Shown here piece by piece: positions 59,290-64,000 of a stretch of 64,000 bases of DNA. The first letter of the stretch is position 1; every line of letters starts with the position of its first letter. Source of the DNA: Actinophytocola sp035995025. Its GTDB lineage: Bacteria > Actinomycetota > Actinomycetes > Mycobacteriales > Pseudonocardiaceae. The notes beneath the pieces are model-generated. The model was not told where the DNA came from. It did no database searches and saw only the letters and a list, made by a program, of their open reading frames with translations. Both the position numbers and the translations under genes were made by a program. The DNA lies in contig DASYKY010000014.1 in the NCBI GenBank assembly GCA_035995025.1, positions 18,318 through 82,317 of the forward strand, written 5' to 3'.

Positions 59290-59622
59290 TCAGGCGGGTT
59301 TGAGGGGGTCGTGGCCCATGGACATCAGGCGGTGCCGCCAGCTCGCCTGGCCGGCGACCGGCTCGAGGTCCTCGCGGCGCTCCGCGCGGACCTTGTCCAC
59401 CACCTTCCGCATGACCCGGCGGTCGTCGCCGGTGAGGTCGCCGTGGCGCTTGCCCAGTACGTGGAGCACCTGACGGCCGACCGGCTGCCCGGTCTGGTCG
59501 GGCATGGCCTCGGCGTCCTCGGTCGCGTCGCGGGTGCGCAGCCAGTCCGACAGCTCGCGCGAGGTCATGTTGACGACCCGGTGGAACTCCTGCCACAGCT
59601 GATCTTCGTCGGGGGCGCTCAT
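59290..59622 (-). CDS. DUF3140 protein
   Basis: 110 residues matching the DUF3140 pattern: LWQEFHRVVNMTSRELSDWL, RTRDATEDA and QVLHVLGKRHGDLTGDDRRV, ending WRHRLMSMGHDPLKP. Function unknown; similar genes often sit with stress-related genes such as DUF2945 and catalase in actinomycetes. Divergent from the DUF4235 gene. Confidence 0.8.
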   Translation of the reverse strand: MSAPDEDQLWQEFHRVVNMTSRELSDWLRTRDATEDAEAMPDQTGQPVGRQVLHVLGKRHGDLTGDDRRVMRKVVDKVRAERREDLEPVAGQASWRHRLMSMGHDPLKPA

Positions 59623-59687
59623 GCCGCTCGCCTACCCGGTCGCCGACTCGGCGAAACCTGACGGTTGGGCGCGCCCGGCGGGGGTAC

Positions 59688-59966
59688 ATGTCCGCCGTGA
59701 ACGTCAACAAGGTGATCTACAAGCCGGTCGGCATGGTGCTCGGCGCGCTGGCCGGGGTTACGGCGAGCGTCGCGTTCCGCAAGGTGTGGACGGTGACCAC
59801 CGGCGACGCGGAGGCGCCGGACCCGACCGACCGCGACCGCGGGTGGGCCCCGATCCTGCTGGCCGCGGCCGTGCAGGGGGCGATCTTCGGTGCCGTCAAG
59901 GCGGCCGTGGACCGCGGCGGCGCGTTCGGCTACCGCAAGGTGACCGGCGAGTGGCCGGACGACTGA
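59688..59966 (+). CDS. DUF4235 membrane protein
   Basis: 92 residues. Starts with NKVIYKPVGMVLGALAGVTA (first span), then VAFRKVWTVTTGDAEAPDP, a second hydrophobic stretch (WAPILLAAAVQGAIFGAVKA) and FGYRKVTGEWP, as in DUF4235. Likely two-span membrane protein; role unknown. Start at 59688 uses the codon after CATGTCC. Confidence 0.82.
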   Translation: MSAVNVNKVIYKPVGMVLGALAGVTASVAFRKVWTVTTGDAEAPDPTDRDRGWAPILLAAAVQGAIFGAVKAAVDRGGAFGYRKVTGEWPDD

Positions 59967-59991
59967 CCGGCCGGCCCGGTCTTCGTCGGTG

Positions 59992-60417
59992 TCAGTCGGG
60001 CAGCGGCCAGCACATGCTGACCGTCGTGCCGCCGGCCGACGGCGCGATCGCGGAGTCCGGGGTGAGCCCGCGGATGAGTGGCAGCCCGCGGCCGCGCGTG
60101 CCGGGGTCGGCCGGCGGCTGCTTCCACTGCCCGTAGTCGGTGACGGTCACGACCACGCGCCGCTCCGCGTGGTCGCGCACCGCCCGCAGATCCAGCACGC
60201 CCTGCAGCTGTCCCACGTAGGCGTGCTCGACGGAGTTGGCCATCGCCTCGTAGCTCGCGAGCGTCAGTGCCTCGCGGTCCTCCGGGGCCAGCCCGGCCCG
60301 CTCGGCCCACTCGGCGAGCACGTGCCGCAGTCCGGTGAGCCGGCCGGCGACGGCCGGGACGCGGACGTGCAAGTCACCCTCCTGGACGTCGTCGAGCTGT
60401 CGTTGCCCCTGGTTCAC
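59992..60417 (-). CDS. Anti-sigma factor kinase-type ATP-binding protein (RsbW-like)
   Basis: 141 residues. HATPase_c N-box ALTLASYEAMANSVEHAYVG and G-box PGTRGRGLPLIRGL are seen. Known: such proteins bind a sigma factor and phosphorylate the STAS antagonist. The STAS gene lies three bases upstream, so this is the usual antagonist/anti-sigma pair, acting in general stress control. GTG 60417 follows the STAS stop closely. No sigma-B gene is adjacent. Confidence 0.87.
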   Translation of the reverse strand: MNQGQRQLDDVQEGDLHVRVPAVAGRLTGLRHVLAEWAERAGLAPEDREALTLASYEAMANSVEHAYVGQLQGVLDLRAVRDHAERRVVVTVTDYGQWKQPPADPGTRGRGLPLIRGLTPDSAIAPSAGGTTVSMCWPLPD

Positions 60418-60420
60418 GTC

Positions 60421-60795
60421 TCAACCCCCGGAGAGCGCCTGGTCACGCGTGGCATGGATGGAGAACGTGGTCGCGATCCCGGTCAGCTCCATCGGGCGCA
60501 GCGTCGCGCTGCCCGTCGCCACCAGCCGGAACCCGGTCCGGTCGCCGGCCAGCTGGTTGCCGCCGATCAGCACGCTCATGCCCGCGGAGGCGAGGAAGCT
60601 GACCCCGCTCAGGTCAACGACCAGCACCTCCGGGCCACGGCCGAGCGCGGCCTTGATCGACTCCTCCAACTCCGGCGCGGTGGCCATGTCCACCTCGCCG
60701 GTCACGCTCAGGACCACGGCGGCGCCCAGCTCCTCCGTCCGCACCGAAAAGCCACCCGGTACCGAGGTCTCCGCACGAACCGACTCGGAGTTCAC
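60421..60795 (-). CDS. Anti-sigma factor antagonist (STAS domain)
   Basis: 124 residues: VVLSVTGEVDMATAPELEES and VLVVDLSGVSFLASAGMSVL. The Ser in the LASAGMS loop is the expected phosphorylation site. GTG 60795 is chosen since AAGGCGG lies upstream at correct spacing; GTG 60825 in frame would add ten residues. It is the partner of the RsbW-like protein encoded downstream. Confidence 0.88.
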   Translation of the reverse strand: MNSESVRAETSVPGGFSVRTEELGAAVVLSVTGEVDMATAPELEESIKAALGRGPEVLVVDLSGVSFLASAGMSVLIGGNQLAGDRTGFRLVATGSATLRPMELTGIATTFSIHATRDQALSGG

Positions 60796-60848
60796 CGTCT
60801 CACCGCCTTGCTGTTGGACGTGCACGTCTCAAGCCACATGAACGTCGA

Positions 60849-60875
60849 GATACCACCGGCGCGCGTGGTTCAAAC
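60849..60875 (-). promoter_or_regulatory. Sigma-B-like promoter candidate
   Basis: On the minus strand GTTTG (60871-60875) is followed after a 16-17 base spacer by GGTATC (60849-60854), resembling GTTT-N15-17-GGGTAT of sigma-B-type promoters, about 30-60 bases upstream of the STAS gene. Confidence 0.4.
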
Positions 60876-60975
60876 GCGATCCGGCCGCAGCCGCACAGAT
60901 GTCGGATAGCCACTGGTGGACGCAACCAAACCATGGCCCCTCCGCCGGCCGGGCTTGGCGGCATACAGTTGATAC

Positions 60976-61623
60976 GTGGACGAGGTTGAGGTCGACGTCT
61001 GGTCGGACGTCGTGTGTCCCTGGTGCTATATCGGCAAGCGGCGGTTCGAGGCGGCGCTGGCCGGGTTCGCGCACCGGGAGGCCGTGCGCGTGCGCTGGCG
61101 CAGCTTCCAGCTGGACCCCACCACGCCCGCACGCAGCGACGTGCTGGTGCCGGACATGTTGCGCACCAAGATGGGCCTGTCCGCCGCGCAGGTCGCCGAG
61201 TCGCTCGAGCACGTCACGGCGCTGGCCGCCGGCGACGGGCTGGCCTACCGGCTCGCCGAGGCGCGCCCGGTCAACACCTTCGACCCGCACCGGCTGATGC
61301 ACCTGGCCGACAGCTGCGGCGCCGGCGAGGCCGTGCGCGAGGCGCTCATGCACGCCTACACGTCCGAGGCCGCCGACCTGTCCGACCCCGAGGTCCTGGT
61401 CGGGCTCGCGGCCGAGGCCGGGCTGGCCCCGGACGCCGCGGTGCGCCTGCTCGCCGGCGACGACTTCGCCGACGAGGTCCGGGCGGACGAGGCGCTCGCC
61501 CGGCAGCTCGGCATCAGCGGCGTGCCCGCGTTCGTGCTTTCCGGGCGCTACCTCGTGTCCGGCGCGCAGCCGGTCGAGGTGTTCGCCACGGCGCTGCGCC
61601 GCGCGTGGGACGAGGCCGCCTAG
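60976..61623 (+). CDS. DsbA-family FrnE-like oxidoreductase
   Basis: 215 residues, no signal peptide, so cytoplasmic. Thioredoxin-fold CPWC active site in SDVVCPWCYIGKRRFE (C14-C17), then NTFDPHRLMHLADSCGAGEA and the C-terminal GISGVPAFVLSGRYLVSGAQ, as in FrnE/2-hydroxychromene isomerase-like proteins. Disulfide isomerase or reductase in oxidative stress. GTG 60976 starts the conserved VDEVEVDVWSD. Its stop overlaps the convergent VOC gene by four bases. Confidence 0.92.
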   Translation: MDEVEVDVWSDVVCPWCYIGKRRFEAALAGFAHREAVRVRWRSFQLDPTTPARSDVLVPDMLRTKMGLSAAQVAESLEHVTALAAGDGLAYRLAEARPVNTFDPHRLMHLADSCGAGEAVREALMHAYTSEAADLSDPEVLVGLAAEAGLAPDAAVRLLAGDDFADEVRADEALARQLGISGVPAFVLSGRYLVSGAQPVEVFATALRRAWDEAA

Positions 61624-62000
61624 ACCGGGTCGAGGCGGCGGCGCAGCAGGCAGAACTCGTTGCCCTCCGGGTCCGCGAGCACGTGCCAGGACTCCTCGCC
61701 GGTCTGCCCGACGTCGGCCTTCCGCGCGCCCAGGGACAGCAGCCGTTCCAGTTCGGCCTCCTGGTCGCGGTCGGTGGGGTTGACGTCGATGTGCAGGCGC
61801 AGCTTGGCGGGCCTGGGGTCCGACGTCGGCGAGAAGATCAGCGTCGGCTGGGGGCCGCCGAAGCCGACGCCCGGCGGGCCGATCTCGATCTCGTCCTCCT
61901 CGCGGCCCAGCTCCACATAGCCGAGCACCGCGGACCAGAACTCGGCAAGTTTCTCCATGTCGGCGCAGTCGACGACCAGCTCGGAGATGCGGCAGCTCAT
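61620..62000 (-). CDS. VOC-superfamily (glyoxalase-like) protein
   Basis: 126 residues of the Glyoxalase_6 type: ISELVVDCADMEKLAEFWSA, VLGYVELGREEDEIEIGPPG, KLRLHIDVNPTDRDQEAELE and SWHVLADPEGNEFCLLRR. Probably a metal-dependent or binding protein for a small electrophile; the substrate is unknown. ATG 62000 begins MSCRISELV. Confidence 0.9.
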   Translation of the reverse strand: MSCRISELVVDCADMEKLAEFWSAVLGYVELGREEDEIEIGPPGVGFGGPQPTLIFSPTSDPRPAKLRLHIDVNPTDRDQEAELERLLSLGARKADVGQTGEESWHVLADPEGNEFCLLRRRLDPV

Positions 62001-62009
62001 GCGCGCACC

Positions 62010-62176
62010 CTAGGGCACGTTTGACGGATCTTCGGCCGCGCGGTTCGCGCCAAGCGGCCCCTGGCTGCGTTGTCGCAACGGCCGAGTAGACCTCGGTACG
62101 AGGCTATTGCTCCGCCTTGCCAGGAACCGCCTGGATCACGAATCGCATCGACCAAGATCCGCCAGACGCGCCCTAG
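62010..62176. mobile_element. MITE with 19-bp imperfect terminal inverted repeats and CTAG duplication
   Basis: GGCACGTTTGACGGATCTT (62014-62032) and the reverse complement of AAGATCCGCCAGACGCGCC (62154-62172) agree at 16 of 19 positions. The element is flanked by CTAG direct repeats (62010-62013, 62173-62176), a target duplication used by some IS5-like families. The internal ~120 bases encode no transposase. The right CTAG supplies the stop codon of the GNAT gene at 62173-62175, so the insertion is at the very end of that gene. Confidence 0.75.
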
Positions 62177-62682
62177 CCGGCTAATCGGCGCCGCATGACG
62201 ACGCGCGGCCACGCGTCGAGCCCGTTGGCCGCCTCAGTTGCGCGGATCGCGCGCATCCCGCCGGCCACCCGCTCGGGCGGCACCACCTCGAAGCCGAGGC
62301 GCGCGTAGTACGGCCCGTTCCACGGGACGTCGGCGTACGTGGTGAGGCTCAGCGCGGGTAACTCGTGCGCGACCGCCCACTCGCGCGCGGCCTCGACGAG
62401 CTGCCGCCCGATGCCGCGCCGCGCGTGCTCCGGGCGGACCGACACCTGCTCGATGTGCGCCTCCCCGTCCACGACGTCCACGAGTAAGTACGCCACCGGC
62501 CGGTCGTCGGTGCCGGCGAACACCCAGGCGCGGCCGCCGGCCTGGAAGGTGGCGAGCTCGGCCACGGTCGCCGGCTCGTCGTCGGCGACGACGTCCATGC
62601 CGATGCCGCGGAATGCCAGCCCGGCGGCGCGTTCGACCTCACGCAGCTCGGGCAGGTCGTCGGGGCGTGCTTGGCGGATCAT
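62173..62682 (-). CDS. GNAT-family N-acetyltransferase
   Basis: 169 residues. The acetyl-CoA site QVSVRPEHARRGIGRQLVEA shows the RxxGxG-type loop. MIRQARPDDLPELREVERAA is the common start. Later YYARLGFEVVPPERV is the C-terminal GNAT strand. Substrate unknown. Its TAG stop lies in the MITE target duplication, so the true original C-terminus might differ by a few residues. Confidence 0.9.
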   Translation of the reverse strand: MIRQARPDDLPELREVERAAGLAFRGIGMDVVADDEPATVAELATFQAGGRAWVFAGTDDRPVAYLLVDVVDGEAHIEQVSVRPEHARRGIGRQLVEAAREWAVAHELPALSLTTYADVPWNGPYYARLGFEVVPPERVAGGMRAIRATEAANGLDAWPRVVMRRRLAG

Positions 62683-62715
62683 GCCGTCTTTCTAGCCGAC
62701 CCCACCGACAAAAAC

Positions 62716-62995
62716 TCACGCCCGCGACGAAAACCAGTCCGCGTCCAGCGCGAGCAGGGTCTCCAGCGGCGCCCGGCCGAAGTCGCCCGCGTACCCCTCG
62801 GCGCGGACGGCGCGGTCCCACGTCAGCGCCCGCGCCACCTTGCCGACGCGGCACGGGCCAGCTCGGCCCGCGGCGCCAGGTCGGTGAACGGCTCCAGGTA
62901 CGCGTCCCGCAGCCGGGCCAGCACCGGGTCCGCCGCCGTCATGCCGTGCCGGAAGTGCAGGAACCCCAACGCCACCAGCATCGAGGCGAACGGGG
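62716..62995 (-). pseudogene. C-terminal remnant of an aminoglycoside-phosphotransferase-like protein
   Basis: On the minus strand one frame reads FASMLVALGFLHFRHGMTAA, DPVLARLRDAYLEPFTDLAP, RAELARAASA; it then breaks at about 62850 and another frame continues KVARALTWDRAVRAEGYAG, then LETLLALDADWFSSRA and stop. Both halves look like the C-terminal lobe of an APH-family phosphotransferase. The catalytic N-lobe and HGDxxxxN loop are absent. Frameshifted and truncated. Confidence 0.55.
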
Positions 62996-63047
62996 CCTAC
63001 GTAGTCGCGCAGCCCCGGGCGCCCTTCGACGGTCGCGGTCACCGCGC

Positions 63048-63914
63048 TCACCCGAGGGTGTTGATCTCGTTGGGGAGGCCCGGCATGTCCACCTCCAGCC
63101 ACATCGGCCGCCAGTCCGCCATCTCGTGGTAGCGGCGCAGCTCCGCGAGGCCGCCCAGCCAGCCGGCCCAGCCCGCGTACGGCGGCTCGTCGAATCCGCT
63201 CTGCACGAACGTCAGCCGGGTACGGCCCGCCGAGCCCTCGAGCTCCCAGGTGGACACCATGTCGGACCACTCCATGGTGACCTTGCGTCCCGGTTCCAGC
63301 ACGACGATCTTCGCGATGTCCTCGCTCACGTCGAAGCCGCCCATCGCCCAGCGGCCGCCGACGTGCGGCTCGATGTCGATGCGCGCGCCGAACCAGCGCT
63401 GGAAGATCTCCGGGTTCATCAGCGACTCCCAGACCTCCCCAGGCTCGGCGGCGATGTCGACGTGCTCGTTCATCTCGCGGGAGGAGTAGTCGACGCGCGG
63501 CGTCGGCTCGCGGCCTTCGAGGTAGGCGATGAGGTTCGCGACCGCGAGCGACCAGAACGTCGACAGCGCCGCGAGCCCCTGCTCGCGCACGGCCTCGTGC
63601 CAGTCGACGTGGCTCTGCGAGACGGAGATGATCGTGGCCGCGTCGCTCTCCGGCTCGATCGCGAGCTCCGCGATCGTCGCCTGGCCCTGGACCGTCCACT
63701 CCAGACGGATGGTGTGGTCGTCGGCGTGCAGCACGCGCTGGTGCGGCTCGGCGCCGTCGGGGGTGTAGCGGCCCCAGAACTCGTAGCGGGCAGGCAGGTC
63801 GACCTCGGCGTGCTCGGCGAGCCAGACCCGCAGCGCCGCGACGTCGGTGAGCGCGTGGCGCACGGTCGCGAGCGGGGCGTCGACGCGGGCGCGCAGCCGG
63901 AGTGTCTCGTTCAT
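63048..63914 (-). CDS. SRPBCC (AHSA1-like) protein, two tandem domains
   Basis: 288 residues. Domain 1 (about 1-140): ARVDAPLATVRHALTDVAAL, EFWGRYTPDGAEPHQRVLHA. Domain 2 (about 148-285): EHVDIAAEPGEVWESLMNPE, IFQRWFGARIDIEPHVGGRW, AMGGFDVSEDIAKIV. Such tandem AHSA1 proteins are usually encoded beside an ArsR-type regulator; the gene upstream ends in an ATGA overlap with this one and is cut by the window edge. Function unknown, probably ligand binding. Confidence 0.9.
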   Translation of the reverse strand: MNETLRLRARVDAPLATVRHALTDVAALRVWLAEHAEVDLPARYEFWGRYTPDGAEPHQRVLHADDHTIRLEWTVQGQATIAELAIEPESDAATIISVSQSHVDWHEAVREQGLAALSTFWSLAVANLIAYLEGREPTPRVDYSSREMNEHVDIAAEPGEVWESLMNPEIFQRWFGARIDIEPHVGGRWAMGGFDVSEDIAKIVVLEPGRKVTMEWSDMVSTWELEGSAGRTRLTFVQSGFDEPPYAGWAGWLGGLAELRRYHEMADWRPMWLEVDMPGLPNEINTLG

Positions 63915-64000
63915 GGTGTCTCCTTCGGGTAGGTCGGGTAGCAGGCGAGCGCGAGGCGGAACGCGTCCCCCTCGTCGCCGCCGTAGCGGGCGAACAGGTC
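63911..64000 (-). CDS. C-terminus of a gene cut by the window edge
   Basis: The last 29 codons read DLFARYGGDEGDAFRLALAC, YPTYPKETP, stop, on the minus strand. The stop overlaps the start of the SRPBCC gene (ATGA). By position it is probably an ArsR-like regulator or another SRPBCC-linked protein, but this is a guess. Confidence 0.5.
   Translation of the reverse strand, partial: DLFARYGGDEGDAFRLALACYPTYPKETP

Overview
The window is very GC-rich with dense, translationally coupled genes, many GTG starts, SARP and gamma-butyrolactone (GBL) regulators, ECF sigma factors with C-terminal extensions, F420- and mycothiol-type proteins and secreted glycosidases. This is a filamentous actinomycete chromosome; Pseudonocardiaceae is a reasonable but unproven guess.

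The main feature is a probable azoxy natural-product cluster at about 4.9-15.4 kb. A divergently transcribed DUF2156-type transferase (14418-15404) faces a ten-gene minus-strand operon (14233 down to 4918): aldehyde dehydrogenase, acyl-CoA-dehydrogenase-fold flavoprotein, class III aminotransferase, SRPBCC protein, His-rich small membrane protein, ferritin-like diiron protein, KAS III, ACP, KAS II and a diacylglycerol-kinase-like enzyme. Most of these map onto the valanimycin logic: amine, then hydroxylamine (VlmH type), seryl transfer from tRNA (VlmA), N-N bond and azoxy formation (VlmO membrane protein and VlmB diiron enzyme), then phosphorylation (VlmJ kinase). Here the amine would come from a fatty acyl chain (KAS III/ACP/KAS II, acyl reduction, transamination) rather than from valine. 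The inferred product is therefore an alkyl- or alkenyl-azoxy compound of the elaiomycin/azodyrecin type. No flavin reductase, seryl-tRNA synthetase or VlmK-like dehydratase is visible in the window. The assignment rests on family pattern, not on a search.

Regulation fills 15.5-23.3 kb: two SARPs, two TetR regulators of the GBL-receptor/pseudoreceptor type, an AfsA-type GBL synthase with a downstream SDR, a third SARP, and a LuxR-type regulator that lacks the phospho-acceptor Asp. ARE-like palindromes lie upstream of the second SARP and between the receptor and afsA genes, so cluster expression is probably tied to a GBL signal.

Left flank (0-4.9 kb): an aldehyde dehydrogenase/SDR pair, a DUF559/AbiEi-like gene bracketed by oppositely oriented short repeats, a GlxA regulator with a palindromic operator, and a decayed sugar-binding protein gene. 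Right flank: an XRE regulator group, an O-methyltransferase, secreted GH5 and GH16 glycosidases with a DasR-type site, a broken hemerythrin gene and a GGDEF protein (23.5-30.8 kb); LysR, SDR, MFS, ECF42 plus DGPF partner, DinB and hydrolases (31-38.5 kb); SRPBCC/ArsR, NUDIX and two head-to-head ECF sigma genes (38.6-43 kb); an oxidoreductase, YbaK deacylase and a secreted GH13 amylase (43-48 kb); an MFS-GGDEF fusion (50-53 kb); a C-A-T NRPS with an altered condensation motif (55-58.5 kb); and small stress-type genes, an anti-sigma/antagonist pair, a CTAG-flanked MITE and a phosphotransferase remnant (59-64 kb). I saw no tRNA, rRNA or CRISPR array.
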